Source: Acidobacteriota bacterium (GTDB lineage Bacteria > Acidobacteriota > Terriglobia > Terriglobales > Acidobacteriaceae). Taken from it: a DNA stretch of 64,000 nucleotides. Below are positions 17,873-26,991 of the stretch, piece after piece. Numbering within the stretch: the first letter of the stretch is position 1; each line of letters begins with the position of its first letter. The stretch is taken from positions 1 through 64,000 of the forward strand of contig JAFDVW010000009.1 in NCBI GenBank assembly GCA_018268755.1, in the 5' to 3' direction. The notes under the pieces are model-generated. The model saw nothing but the letters and a program-made list of their open reading frames with translations, made no database searches and had not been told where the DNA came from. The position numbers were made by a program, and so were the translations under genes.

Positions 17873-19021
17873 ATGAAACGCCATCTTCAAGCTTTGATTC
17901 TTACCCTTTGCATGCCCACGCTTTCCCTTATGGGCCAGCAGCCCACCATCCTGGGAAAAACCAATATCCATGCCCTGCTCGAAGCCGCCCCCGGCGTTCC
18001 CCGCAGCACAGCGGAAGCGGCGGACCGGTGGAAGCAATCGGACGCCATCTACCAGCCCTTCCAGCAGAAAGTCGAGGCCGCCCACAAGCAGTTGCAGGAA
18101 TCGATGGCCGCTCGCGCCCATCAGGCGCCAGACGCAGCCACCATGGAGAAACAGGCCAAAGCCATGAGCAACGCCAACCCCATTGTGTCCGGGATGGGCG
18201 GAGTGGACAAGATCCAACAAATGACTCCAGAGCAACGCGAGGCCGCTGCCCGGCAGTCGGCCGCGAACTACCAGCAGTCGTTGGTTACCGGCAATGGCCG
18301 TAACTCGCCAGCCATGCAGGCCATGATGCAAAAAATGATGACCGACCCGGCCTACCGCGCCCGTTTCATGCAGATGAGCGAAGCGGAAAAAGAAGCCGAG
18401 CTGCGCAAGAACATGGGGCCGGTGGCGCCGCAGAGCGTAGAAGATCACCAAAAGGGGCAGCAAGAACTGAAGGCGGCCGATGAGATCCGCAACTCCCAGG
18501 CCATCCAGCAAGACCTGCAGAAAATGACGCAGCGCATTCAGAGCATCGAGACCGAGTTCGCGAAGAAGGACCAGGCCATCTCCGACGCGCCGGGCAACCA
18601 TGCTCAGATCGGCCGCGACATCGGCGCCAAAATCGCCAAGGTCCCGGTGGTCGAGCTGGGAGAGTACGGCCACGACAAAGACCCGGCCCAGATGCAGGCC
18701 TTGTATCGCGAGCAGGCCACGCGGGACCGCGAGCGGGCGGCAGCGGAACTTACCCAGCGCGCGGCCTTGTACGAACAGAAAAAGTCGCAGTACAAAGAGG
18801 TGGTCTCCGCCTACCAGGAGTGGCTCAAGCAGAACCAGGCCCGGATCAACCCTTCCATGAACGACCTTCTCAAGGGGACCAATACGGAACTGGCAGTCGC
18901 CGGCTTCGAGCAAGGCCTGATCGGCCTGGCCGAGGACTTGGCCAAGTACAGCAAGCACGCCACGCAGGATGCCGCCGGCTACGAGCAGAACTATCAGGAG
19001 AAAATCCCAGCCGGACACTGA
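17873..19021 (+). CDS. Secreted glutamine- and alanine-rich coiled-coil protein, function unknown
   Basis: 382 residues. I chose the ATG at 17873, preceded by GGGAG at six bases. The open frame extends 300 bases upstream, but that part covers the typA end and terminator. Residues 1-21 look like a signal peptide ending LSLMGQQ. The rest is hydrophilic and heptad-rich, with high Gln, Ala and Met content (MQAMMQKMMTDPAYRARFMQM near residues 155-175) and predicted long helices. No enzyme motif is seen. It may be a periplasmic or surface structural protein. I do not recognise the family. Confidence 0.8.
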   Translation: MKRHLQALILTLCMPTLSLMGQQPTILGKTNIHALLEAAPGVPRSTAEAADRWKQSDAIYQPFQQKVEAAHKQLQESMAARAHQAPDAATMEKQAKAMSNANPIVSGMGGVDKIQQMTPEQREAAARQSAANYQQSLVTGNGRNSPAMQAMMQKMMTDPAYRARFMQMSEAEKEAELRKNMGPVAPQSVEDHQKGQQELKAADEIRNSQAIQQDLQKMTQRIQSIETEFAKKDQAISDAPGNHAQIGRDIGAKIAKVPVVELGEYGHDKDPAQMQALYREQATRDRERAAAELTQRAALYEQKKSQYKEVVSAYQEWLKQNQARINPSMNDLLKGTNTELAVAGFEQGLIGLAEDLAKYSKHATQDAAGYEQNYQEKIPAGH

Positions 19022-19038
19022 AACTCTACCCACCGATG

Positions 19039-19061
19039 GGCGGCAAGCACACCTTGCCGCC
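19039..19061 (+). other. Stem-loop after the coiled-coil gene
   Basis: A perfect 9-base stem GGCGGCAAG/CTTGCCGCC with a 5-base loop, 17 bases after the stop. There is no T-run, so it is only a possible terminator or 3-prime end protector. Confidence 0.45.
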
Positions 19062-19221
19062 TAGTTGTGCGGATCTGCCGGAAGCGCCCAGAAACACCCA
19101 CACCTTTGGTCCTTGTGAGTCTCCCCGCATACTTTTCCCCCAAATCGACTTTCTCCCACACGTAAGCCTCCCTCCCATCGATAAATAGATATCGGGCGAC
19201 GGAAAAATTTATACTTGTTCT

Positions 19222-19434
19222 GTGGCCAAGCCCGAGAGCAACCCGCTGAAGATGTTCCTGGTTCCATGCAGTTGCGGAACCACTTTCGCGGTGGCGGAAA
19301 ACTACGATCGCCAGGGCACGGCCTGGAGCCGTTATATGCAATGCCCGCGCTGCGGCAAGCGCCACGACCCCAAGAACCGCGTGCTGCAGCTGGGATATCA
19401 GACGGAAAAATTCTGGCGGGTGGATGAATGCTAA
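19222..19434 (+). CDS. Small zinc-ribbon-like protein
   Basis: 70 residues from a GTG, with an ATG at 19252 as the alternative (60 residues). Two cysteine pairs, CSC at residues 16-18 and CPRC at 41-44, suggest a small metal-binding ribbon. There is no ribosome site, and a TATACT box at 19210-19215 lies only seven bases before the GTG, so the message may be leaderless. The last 11 bases overlap the longest reading of the lactate dehydrogenase gene, which points to coupled translation. The function is unknown. Confidence 0.6.
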   Translation: MAKPESNPLKMFLVPCSCGTTFAVAENYDRQGTAWSRYMQCPRCGKRHDPKNRVLQLGYQTEKFWRVDEC

Positions 19435-20413
19435 GACTTTGGACGGCCCTATGACGTCAAGCACTCCCAAGCACCCCCTGCGAGTGGCCATTGTCGGGGT
19501 TGGAAACGTGGGCGCGACCTTTGCCTATGCCCTGCTGCTCAGCGGGCTGGCCGCAGAAATTGTCCTGATCGATGCCAACCATGCCCGTGCCGAAGGCGAG
19601 GCCATGGACCTCAACCACTCCGTGCCCTTCACCCATCCCACACGGGTTTGGGCAGGCGATTACGCCGACTGCGCCGGGGCCGTGGTCACCGTCCTGGCCG
19701 CGGGTGCGGCCCAGAAACCGGGTGAGACCCGGCTCGATCTGGTGAAGAAGAACACGGCCATCTGGCGCCAGATCGTCCCCCGCATCGTCAGCCACAATCC
19801 CGGTGGCATTCTGCTCATCGCCACCAATCCCGTCGATGTCTTGACCTACGTAGCCCTCAAGTTGTCCGGCCTCCCCGCTACCCAGGTCATCGGATCAGGC
19901 ACCATCCTGGACACCGCCCGCTTCCGTTACCTGCTGAGCCAGCATTTTGAAGTCGACGCTCGCAGCGTCCATGCCTACATTGTGGGCGAACATGGGGACA
20001 GCGAGGTACCGGTATGGTCGCTGGCCAACATCGCGGGCATGCGACTGGCGGACTTTTGCCAGGCCCAGCGCCGGGCTTATGACCAGAAGGCCATGGACGA
20101 GATCTTCTCCCAGACCCGGGACGCCGCCTATCACATCATTGAGCGCAAAGGCGCCACCTACTATGCAGTCGCAGCCGGACTTATGCAGATCACGCAAGCG
20201 ATTCTTCGCGACCAAAGCTCCGTCCTGTCCGTTTCCAGCCTGATCACCGACTACTACGGGCTGGCTGACGTCTGCTTCAGCCTGCCCACGGTGATTGACC
20301 GTGGTGGGGTAGAGCAGGTCCTGCGCATTGCCTTAAGCGAGGACGAGATTCGACTGTTGCAACACTCAGGTGAGGTGTTGAAAAGCATCATTCAGGGCCT
20401 CTCTCTGGCCTAG
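19424..20413 (+). CDS. ldh: L-lactate dehydrogenase
   Basis: 329 residues, or 320 from the ATG at 19451. The Rossmann motif is GVGNVGATFAYAL. The substrate loop has AAQKPGETRLDL: the glutamine there, where malate dehydrogenases have arginine, marks lactate/pyruvate specificity. GSGTILDTARFR and VGEHGDSEVPVWS carry the catalytic aspartate/arginine region and histidine. It interconverts pyruvate and L-lactate with NAD(H). Malate dehydrogenase is the alternative but fits less well. Confidence 0.92.
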   Translation: MNAKTLDGPMTSSTPKHPLRVAIVGVGNVGATFAYALLLSGLAAEIVLIDANHARAEGEAMDLNHSVPFTHPTRVWAGDYADCAGAVVTVLAAGAAQKPGETRLDLVKKNTAIWRQIVPRIVSHNPGGILLIATNPVDVLTYVALKLSGLPATQVIGSGTILDTARFRYLLSQHFEVDARSVHAYIVGEHGDSEVPVWSLANIAGMRLADFCQAQRRAYDQKAMDEIFSQTRDAAYHIIERKGATYYAVAAGLMQITQAILRDQSSVLSVSSLITDYYGLADVCFSLPTVIDRGGVEQVLRIALSEDEIRLLQHSGEVLKSIIQGLSLA

Positions 20414-20451
20414 ATCATTTTGAGATTCCATTGCATTTTTCATCGAAAACC

Positions 20452-20479
20452 TTGCGCATCTTGAGTTAGCTGGTATACT
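20452..20479 (+). promoter_or_regulatory. Promoter of the RRM protein gene
   Basis: TTGCGC (20452-20457), 16 bases, TATACT (20474-20479). The expected start near 20486 leaves a leader of about 95 bases, long for this window and common for RNA-binding or cold-induced genes. Confidence 0.55.
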
Positions 20480-20581
20480 TCCCGCGCATTTGACTGTTCG
20501 TCTACTCCGGCTATCTGGCCAACCAGCCTTCTCCGCCGAAGTCGCCACACTCAAATAGCTTCCTGCGGAGAGGGCACGTCC

Positions 20582-20950
20582 TTGAAAAACATTTTTGTGG
20601 GGAATTTGAGCTTCAACACGTCAGAAGACGAGCTGCGGCAGCTTTTTGAGCCCTATGGACAAGTCAGCCGGGCCAGCATTATGACCGACCGGGATACCGG
20701 CCGGTCGCGCGGCTTTGGCTTCGTCGAAATGTCCAACGCCGAGGAAGGCGAGCGCGCCATTGCAGCGCTCAACGGGGCCGCCCTCTCCGGACGCAAGTTG
20801 AATGTGAATGAGGCGCGCCCCCGGCCGGAGCGCAGCGGTGGCGGGGGTGGCGGCGGATTCAATGGGGGCCGGGGCGGCGATTCCCGAGGAGGACGGGGCG
20901 GCCGGGGACGCGACCGGGACTATGATCGCGGTGGGCGCGACCGCTGGTAG
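20582..20950 (+). CDS. Glycine-rich single-RRM RNA-binding protein
   Basis: 122 residues from a TTG with GGAGAGG eight bases upstream. One RRM fills residues 1-80, with RNP2 as IFVGNL and RNP1 as RGFGFVEM. The tail (about 83-122) is rich in Gly, Arg and Asp (GGGGGGGF, GGRGGRGRDRD), like the cyanobacterial and acidobacterial Rbp proteins, which are RNA chaperones often raised in cold. A monocistronic unit with its own promoter is likely. Confidence 0.93.
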   Translation: MKNIFVGNLSFNTSEDELRQLFEPYGQVSRASIMTDRDTGRSRGFGFVEMSNAEEGERAIAALNGAALSGRKLNVNEARPRPERSGGGGGGGFNGGRGGDSRGGRGGRGRDRDYDRGGRDRW

Positions 20951-20987
20951 AGCCAGACGCTTCCATCTTCTGCCTTAAGCTCGGCAG

Positions 20988-21032
20988 GGGAAGGGTAAAA
21001 CACTGCAAAAGCTTGCAGCCCTGTCCCTTCCC
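20988..21032 (+). other. Nested hairpin downstream of the RRM gene
   Basis: An outer stem GGGAAGGG/CCCTTCCC encloses an inner stem CTGCAA/TTGCAG with a 4-base loop. No T-run follows. It may end or protect the RRM transcript. Nothing else is seen in the roughly 200 bases before the next gene. Confidence 0.4.
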
Positions 21033-21153
21033 AGCCTGCTATTTGCTTCTGGGAGTTTCACTTAGCGGACGGCCCCCGGCACTCCGATTGCTCAGCAGGT
21101 TGACGGTACATTCAGGTTCTCAGGTTCCGCGGCCCCAACCGCGAGGGTAGGCG

Positions 21154-21567
21154 ATGGCATACAAAGAAATCTTCTGGATGGCGTGTGATTCCACCGAACA
21201 ACTGCGCGCGGAGTACGGCCCCTTCCATACCCGGGCGGAGGCGGAACAGGAAGCCCGCAAGCTCGGCTTTCACTTTCTCCTGCGCTATGAACACATCATC
21301 GGTGAAAACGATGATATCCAAGAAGTCCGCTGCATATTCCTGGAATTGCCGGAAGGGCCCGCCACCGCCAACCGCACGGCCGTGCGCAAGCTGCACACCC
21401 GCTGCGCCACCTGCGGCGAATCGGCCGTCCATGATCTGAACTGGCAAGCCGAGGTCTGGGCCGATATTCATGAGTTTGAACACTCCCGCCATCGCGTGCG
21501 CCTGTTTGAGCAGACCCGCGCTGAGGGTCTGAAAGAGATCGGCAACTGGCGCGACTTGTGCGCCTGA
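21154..21567 (+). CDS. Conserved-looking hypothetical protein with a CxxC pair
   Basis: 137 residues from an ATG preceded by GAGGGTAGG. It is soluble, acidic and rich in aromatic residues, with a CATC pair near residue 92 and a HEFEHSRHR stretch near 112-120. The codon pattern is that of a real gene. The product is not recognised, and its neighbours give no hint. Confidence 0.7.
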   Translation: MAYKEIFWMACDSTEQLRAEYGPFHTRAEAEQEARKLGFHFLLRYEHIIGENDDIQEVRCIFLELPEGPATANRTAVRKLHTRCATCGESAVHDLNWQAEVWADIHEFEHSRHRVRLFEQTRAEGLKEIGNWRDLCA

Positions 21568-21727
21568 TGCCGAATGCCCTCCCCCGGGCAGTTTCCGCCA
21601 ATTTCCTTCGCTTCCCTTGCGTGCCGTAGGGTGACTGCCCCAAGCTGTCTCCTGAGTTCTCGTCGTGCTCCCGGGCCTTTTCTGTTACCCTGTTCGGTTT
21701 TGGGCCATTTTCTGGCGCGAGGTGAAC

Positions 21728-22171
21728 ATGCTTCGAATTGCTGCCCTGCTCTTGGCGCTCGTGCCCCTGCTAGGGGTGGTGTGGATCTTTCTCTACGGCT
21801 CGCCCACTACGGTGGACGGACTCTTCCTGATTCTCATCTTGCTGGCCATTTCCGGGATCCTCGGCGCCACCGGTCTCTACGGGATCTACAAATCACGGCA
21901 AAGTGGCGCCACCGTGGCTACCTCCGCCCCGTCGCCTCATGGCGGCCTGGTCCAGCGTGGACGGGTGGAGAGCGTAACTTTTTACGAAGCGGAGGTGGGA
22001 CGGCCCAACAAGAGCCTGGTCACGCTTGCGGGGGCCGACCAGCAATTCCGCTTGCTGCTGTTGGAAGGGGACGTACGCAACGCCTTGCCGGTCGGACAAC
22101 AGGTCGAATTCACCTATCGCAAAGACAAAGATAATGGTTCCAATGTTTTGGGGAATGTTCGCTACGCCTGA
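21728..22171 (+). CDS. Small membrane protein with two transmembrane helices and a soluble tail
   Basis: 147 residues from the ATG at 21728 (GAGGTG six bases upstream). Hydrophobic segments cover about residues 3-22 and 27-52. After a short linker a soluble domain of about 80 residues follows, with alternating beta-type sequence (RVESVTFYEAEVG, FRLLLLEGDVR, QQVEFTYRKD). No known motif is seen. Confidence 0.72.
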   Translation: MLRIAALLLALVPLLGVVWIFLYGSPTTVDGLFLILILLAISGILGATGLYGIYKSRQSGATVATSAPSPHGGLVQRGRVESVTFYEAEVGRPNKSLVTLAGADQQFRLLLLEGDVRNALPVGQQVEFTYRKDKDNGSNVLGNVRYA

Positions 22172-22323
22172 ATCGGGGCGATGCCAAAATCCCAAAATCT
22201 TTCCCAGTCTGCCATTACGAACGTAACTTTCAGGTGGTACTTTGCCCCCCCACCCACCTTCTTCCCAAGCCAAAATATAGCTTCCAGGGTCGCGCGCTGA
22301 CTATAGCCGGGCCGGGAGGAATG

Positions 22324-23157
22324 ATGTCGCAAGTTCGGGAAGAACGCACCACACCGCCATCGATGCTGGCGCGTGCCGATGAAATCCAGCAGCAGATCCA
22401 GCAGCTTTCCAGCCGCGACTGGCAGCTTTGGTCCATTGTGCTGCTGCTGGTGCTGGTCTTGACCTCCGGCCTATTGGCGCTGGTCTTTCCGAATCTGGCC
22501 TGGACCCAGCGTTTCATTCGGATTGAGAAAATCGAGCAGAGTTATCTTCCCCAGCTGTTCTTCGGACTGATTTCGCTCATCCTGCTTTCCAATATCTATC
22601 TGCTGGGCCAAAAACTCACCCTGAATGCCACGCGGCGGACCCTGATCCGGGAGCTGGTGCTGAACGAGCGGCTGGAGAACCTCTCTTTGATCGACCCGCT
22701 CACGCAGTTGCCCAACCGTCGCGCCATGAACGAGCTGATCCCTCGCGAAGTGGCCCGCGCTAATCGCATCGGCAGCAATCTGACCGTGCTGGCCATGGAC
22801 CTCAACGGCTTCCGCGCCATCAACAGCCGTTTCGGATCGCTGGAAGGCGATTCCGTGCTGGTCGAATTTTCCAAAATTCTGAAGACCGTCTTCCGCGGCG
22901 GCGACATTATCTTTCGCCAGGGCGGCGACGAATTTCTCGTGGTCATGCCCGACACCGGCGAACAACAGGCCGAGGCCCCCATGCAGCGCCTGACCCAGGC
23001 GATTGAGCAATGGAACCTGAATAGCCACAAGGATTATGAGATGGCGATGGCCTGGGGTATGGCGTCCTACGTTACCGGCAGCGATGTGGCCGATGTGCTG
23101 CGCGCGGTAGACCGCAAGATGTATCAGAAAAAACACCACCTGGTGCCGGTGTTTTAG
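22324..23157 (+). CDS. Membrane-bound diguanylate cyclase (GGDEF)
   Basis: 277 residues from the second ATG of an ATGATG pair just after GGAGG. Two hydrophobic segments (about residues 38-60 and 75-95) precede a GGDEF domain starting LIDPLTQLPNRRAMNEL. The active site RQGGDEFLVV is intact, and RGGD five residues before it matches the inhibitory RxxD site, so the protein should make cyclic di-GMP from two GTP and be limited by its product. No sensory domain is seen beyond the membrane part. A PilZ receptor gene about 7 kb away and an exopolysaccharide locus give it plausible targets. Confidence 0.93.
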   Translation: MSQVREERTTPPSMLARADEIQQQIQQLSSRDWQLWSIVLLLVLVLTSGLLALVFPNLAWTQRFIRIEKIEQSYLPQLFFGLISLILLSNIYLLGQKLTLNATRRTLIRELVLNERLENLSLIDPLTQLPNRRAMNELIPREVARANRIGSNLTVLAMDLNGFRAINSRFGSLEGDSVLVEFSKILKTVFRGGDIIFRQGGDEFLVVMPDTGEQQAEAPMQRLTQAIEQWNLNSHKDYEMAMAWGMASYVTGSDVADVLRAVDRKMYQKKHHLVPVF

Positions 23158-23175
23158 AAACACTGGCAGAATTTT

Positions 23176-23192
23176 CTGCGCGGAACGCGCAG
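23176..23192. terminator. Hairpin between convergent genes
   Basis: A perfect stem CTGCGCG/CGCGCAG with loop GAA lies between the cyclase and glucokinase stops. TTTTT follows only after ten bases on the plus strand, so terminator strength is doubtful. Confidence 0.4.
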
Positions 23193-23215
23193 GCTCCATC
23201 CATTTTTCCACGAAG

Positions 23216-24217
23216 TTACAGGCTAGGAAGTGCGGGCCCGTCCGGCTTAGCTACCGCCCTGCGCGCCGCGCCCAGAAGAGCGGTGCTGTCGTTGGTGATG
23301 ACCTTCACCGGAATGTCCTCCAGCAAGGGCCGCATCCTGCCTTTGTCGAGGAAGGCCTTCATGAAGGCGGCGCCGGTCAGTTTAGGCAGGAGTTTGGGTG
23401 CGATGCCCCCTCCCAGAAAGATGCCCCCTGTCGCCTTGACCTTGAGCGCCAGGTTCCCTGCCTCCGCCCCGTAAACCGAGATGAACAAGTCCACCGCCTG
23501 TTCGCAGAGCGCACATTCTCCGTGAATGCCGGCCCGGGAAATGACGGCGGAAGGATCAGAATGGGCCATTTCCTCGGTGAGCCACTTGGGCTCTTTTCCG
23601 TAACCACTGTCGCGCAGGAACTGAAACACGTTCAGAAATCCGGGCCCGGAGAGCACGCGCTCATTGCTCACATGCCCGAAGCGGGCCCGCAAATAGCGCA
23701 GCAGCTCCATCTCCAGATCATTGTTGGGAGCAAAGTCGGTATGGCCGCCTTCGGAAGCAAACACCCGGTGGGCGCTCCCATCCCAGAACATCCCGGCCTG
23801 GCCAAGGCCGGTACCGGCGGCGATGACGGCCTGGTTGCCCACCGCTTCGCCTCGCACCTGGTTGAGACAAACCACATCTTTGGGCTGCAAGACAGGAATA
23901 CCCCAGGCGTTGGCTTCCAGATCGTTCAGCAAAATGGCTTGCGAGATTTTGAGTTCCGCCGCCAGCTTGGCGGCTTCAATCACCCAGGGCAGGTTGGAAG
24001 TCTCGACCCGCCCATTTTTGACGGGGCCGGCAATGCCGAAACAGGCGGAGTCGGGATGGGCGTCAGTGGATTCAACAAACTTGACCACGATTTCATCCAG
24101 GCTGGCATACTCGCGGCTGGGAAATACGGTGGCTGACACCAAATGAAACTGGTCATCGGCGACATCGAAAAATGCAAGCCGTGCGTGAGTGCCCCCGATG
24201 TCGCCTGCCAGAATCAT
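23216..24217 (-). CDS. glk: Glucokinase
   Basis: 333 residues from the ATG at 24217, whose ATGA overlaps the zwf stop and which has GGAGG eleven bases upstream. The frame is open further but inside zwf. Motifs: [16 protein letters not shown] (phosphate-binding), [20 protein letters not shown] with the catalytic aspartate, [10 protein letters not shown], and EGGHTDFAP. It phosphorylates glucose with ATP, feeding glucose 6-phosphate to Zwf encoded just upstream. It is the last gene of the pentose-phosphate cluster. Confidence 0.95.
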   Translation of the reverse strand: MILAGDIGGTHARLAFFDVADDQFHLVSATVFPSREYASLDEIVVKFVESTDAHPDSACFGIAGPVKNGRVETSNLPWVIEAAKLAAELKISQAILLNDLEANAWGIPVLQPKDVVCLNQVRGEAVGNQAVIAAGTGLGQAGMFWDGSAHRVFASEGGHTDFAPNNDLEMELLRYLRARFGHVSNERVLSGPGFLNVFQFLRDSGYGKEPKWLTEEMAHSDPSAVISRAGIHGECALCEQAVDLFISVYGAEAGNLALKVKATGGIFLGGGIAPKLLPKLTGAAFMKAFLDKGRMRPLLEDIPVKVITNDSTALLGAARRAVAKPDGPALPSL

Positions 24218-25788
24218 TTTTCGAAATTCCTCCAATATCGTCCGTCTCGTTCCAACAAGTCGTCCGCCTCTTTCGGGCCCCAGCTGCCGGAGGCATAGTT
24301 GGGAAAGTTGCGCGGGGGCAGGGCCTTCCACACGTCCAGCACCGGGCTCACCACGCACCAACCCGCCTCCACCATGTCGGCGCGCTGAAACAGCGTCTGG
24401 TCGCCGATCATGCAGTCGTGCAGCAGGCGCTCGTATCCCGTATTGGGCTGGGTGCCGAAGTAATCGGCGTAGGCGAAGTTCATGTCGACTGCGCCCAGAT
24501 GCATGACCGGCCCGGGCACTTTGGCGGCAAAGCGCAGAGAGATGCCTTCCTGGGGCTGGATTTGCAGCACCAGCTGGTTGGGCATGAGGGTCTCGACCGG
24601 CGTGTCCCGGAACAGCACGAAGGGGGCGCGGCGAAACTGAATCACAATGTGCGTGTTATGTCCGCCCAGGCGCTTGCCGGTGCGGAGATAGAATGGCACG
24701 CCGGCCCAGCGCCAGTTGTCGATGGCCAGCTTCATGGCCACGAAGGTCTCCGTCTTGGAGTCGGAAGGGACGCCATCTTCGTTGCGATAAGCCGGCTGGC
24801 GCTCGCCGTTGAGCACGCCTTCCCCGTATTGGCCGCGTACCGTGCGCACCAGCACTTCCTCGGCAGTCAAGGGCTGGATAGCATGCAGGATCTTGGCCTG
24901 TTCATCGCGCACCACGTCGGCGCGGAAGGAAATCGGCGGCTCCATGGCGGTCAGGCTGATGAGCTGCATGATGTGGTTGGGCACCATGTCACGCAGCGCG
25001 CCCGCGGTATCGTAGTAGCCGCCGCGCTTTTCCACGCCTACCGTCTCGGTCACAGAGATTTGTACGTGATCGATGTAGCGGCGGTTCCAGATCGGCTCAA
25101 AAATGCCGTTGGCAAAGCGGAAGGCCAGAATATTCTGGACGGTCTCTTTGCCCAGATAGTGATCGATGCGATAGATCTGCTTTTCGCTGGCCACCCGCAG
25201 CAGTTGCTGGTTCAGAGCGCGCGCGGATTCCAGGTCGTGGCCGAACGGCTTTTCCACGATCACCCGCCGCCAGCGCTGGCCATTCTCTTCCATCAGGCTG
25301 TTGGCCGCGAGGTTCTCCACGATGGGTCCGAAAAACTCCGGCGCCGTCGCCAGGTAATAGAAATAGTTCCCGTGCGTGGAGTGGTCCTGATCAATTTTCT
25401 CCAGCGTTGTCTTCAGCTGGGGGTACATGCCCTTGTCTTTGAAGTCGCCGGAGAAGTAGTGCATGCGGCGGACAAACCACTCCCAGAGATCAGGGTCGAT
25501 CTTGGTGGTGGCAAACTGCTTCATGTCTTCGCTGATCTTCTTACGAAAATCCTCGGTGGACATGGGGCTGCGGCCAATGCCCACCACGGAAAACTCACGG
25601 GAGAGCAGCTGGGCCTGGGCCAGATTGTAGAGCGCGGGAATCAGCTTGCGGCGGGTCAAATCGCCGGAGGCGCCGAAGATCACCATGATGCAGGGATCGC
25701 CGGAGCGTCCTGGACGGGGGGCAATGTTGGCCAGCGCATCCGCCGGCGATTGGGTAAGCTTCTTCGTGTCCGATCCGTTCTCAGGCAT
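24214..25788 (-). CDS. zwf: Glucose-6-phosphate 1-dehydrogenase
   Basis: 524 residues from the ATG at 25788 with GGGGAGAG six bases upstream. The upstream extension of the frame lies in gnd and is spurious. [15 protein letters not shown] is the nucleotide-binding loop, and RIDHYLGKE carries the active-site histidine and lysine. It converts glucose 6-phosphate to 6-phosphogluconolactone with NADP. The gap to gnd is 13 bases and the end overlaps glk by 4 bases. No 6-phosphogluconolactonase gene is in the cluster. Confidence 0.96.
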   Translation of the reverse strand: MPENGSDTKKLTQSPADALANIAPRPGRSGDPCIMVIFGASGDLTRRKLIPALYNLAQAQLLSREFSVVGIGRSPMSTEDFRKKISEDMKQFATTKIDPDLWEWFVRRMHYFSGDFKDKGMYPQLKTTLEKIDQDHSTHGNYFYYLATAPEFFGPIVENLAANSLMEENGQRWRRVIVEKPFGHDLESARALNQQLLRVASEKQIYRIDHYLGKETVQNILAFRFANGIFEPIWNRRYIDHVQISVTETVGVEKRGGYYDTAGALRDMVPNHIMQLISLTAMEPPISFRADVVRDEQAKILHAIQPLTAEEVLVRTVRGQYGEGVLNGERQPAYRNEDGVPSDSKTETFVAMKLAIDNWRWAGVPFYLRTGKRLGGHNTHIVIQFRRAPFVLFRDTPVETLMPNQLVLQIQPQEGISLRFAAKVPGPVMHLGAVDMNFAYADYFGTQPNTGYERLLHDCMIGDQTLFQRADMVEAGWCVVSPVLDVWKALPPRNFPNYASGSWGPKEADDLLERDGRYWRNFEK

Positions 25789-25801
25789 GCTTTCTCTCCC
25801 C

Positions 25802-26785
25802 TTATCCGTTTTTCTTGGGCTCAACGTGTCCGCCGAACTTCTGGCGCATCGCGGACAAAATCTTTTCCGCGAAAGTATGCTCCTGGCGGGACCGGAAGCG
25901 GGTAAAGAGAGCCGCGGAAAGCACGTCCACGGGGACGGCTTCGTCGATAGCTGCCTGGATTGTCCAGCGCCCTTCTCCTGAGTCCTGCACAAAACCGCTG
26001 TACTCAGAGAGCGCCGGGCTTTCCGCGAGGGCCATCGCGGTCAGGTCCAGCAGCCAGGAGCTAACCACGCTGCCCCGGCGCCAGACTTCCGCAATGTCCG
26101 CAAGATTCAGATCGTAGCGAATTTCTTCGGGAAGCTCCTTGCTGTTGGCGTTCTTGAAGATGTCAAAACCTTCGGCATAGGCCTGCATCATGCCGTACTC
26201 AATACCGTTGTGCACCATCTTGACGAAGTGTCCGGAACCGGAAGGGCCGCAGTGAATGTACCCGTCCTCGGCGGTGCCGGGCAGCTGCTCACGCCCGGGT
26301 GTACGGGGAATGTCGCCCCGCCCGGGGGCCAGGGTCTTGAAAATGGGATCGAGGACCTGGAAGGCTTCCTTGGGGCCGCCAATCATCATGCAATAACCGC
26401 GCTCCAGCCCCCAAACGCCGCCGCTGGTGCCCACGTCCACATAGTGAATTCCCTTGCCCTGGAGCTGCTGGGCCCGGCGTACGTCATCCTTGAAATAGGA
26501 GTTGCCCCCATCGATCAGGATGTCTCCGGCCTCCATGTGCTTGGCCAGTTCCTGCACGGTTTGCTCGGTGGGCCCCCCGGCCGGGACCATGATCCAGGCG
26601 ATGCGGGGTTTTCCCAGCTTGCCAACAAAATCGGCCAGCGAAGCAGATGCGATCGCGCCCTCGGACGCGATCTGTTTGACGTTGTCGGCGCTGAGGTCGG
26701 TGACCACCACTTCGTGACCTCCTCGCATCAGACGGCGGGTCATATTGGCCCCCATCCGTCCCAGACCGACCATTCCCAGTTTCAT
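25802..26785 (-). CDS. gnd: 6-phosphogluconate dehydrogenase, decarboxylating, short form
   Basis: 327 residues from an ATG with AAAGGAG seven bases upstream. The Rossmann motif is [28 protein letters not shown] and [19 protein letters not shown] carry substrate-binding residues and the catalytic lysine. At about 327 residues it belongs to the short, tetrameric class rather than the 470-residue class. The second beta strand ends VVVTDLS, and an aspartate there usually selects NAD over NADP. It makes ribulose 5-phosphate and CO2. Confidence 0.95.
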   Translation of the reverse strand: MKLGMVGLGRMGANMTRRLMRGGHEVVVTDLSADNVKQIASEGAIASASLADFVGKLGKPRIAWIMVPAGGPTEQTVQELAKHMEAGDILIDGGNSYFKDDVRRAQQLQGKGIHYVDVGTSGGVWGLERGYCMMIGGPKEAFQVLDPIFKTLAPGRGDIPRTPGREQLPGTAEDGYIHCGPSGSGHFVKMVHNGIEYGMMQAYAEGFDIFKNANSKELPEEIRYDLNLADIAEVWRRGSVVSSWLLDLTAMALAESPALSEYSGFVQDSGEGRWTIQAAIDEAVPVDVLSAALFTRFRSRQEHTFAEKILSAMRQKFGGHVEPKKNG

Positions 26786-26909
26786 ACCTGCTCCTTTCCC
26801 ATATTAAAACGTTTCCATAAAGTTTGGCGAGAGTTTTCCCAGAAGGGCGTTACGGAATGCTCCCCACCCCGGGGACCTGCACCTTCGGGCATCGTGGCCC
26901 GCGGTCGCC

Positions 26910-26952
26910 AAGCCGGCGAAACCGCCTTTCCGGGCGTTTTCGCCGCCGGCTT
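26910..26952 (-). other. Large stem-loop between tal and gnd
   Basis: A 43-base imperfect palindrome with outer arms AAGCCGGCGAAA and TTTTCGCCGCCGGCTT and a small inner GCC/GGC stem, in the 206-base gap after tal. No U-run follows on the minus strand. It may set the ratio of tkt-tal to gnd-zwf-glk messages. Confidence 0.5.
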
Positions 26953-26991
26953 GAAGCAATTAGCGCGCCTCGGGAGCACGCCGCGTAGTGT

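Noticed and set aside
24172..25905. A 577-residue plus-strand open frame opposite zwf
   Set aside because: The minus strand encodes a complete glucose-6-phosphate dehydrogenase. The plus frame has no domain features.
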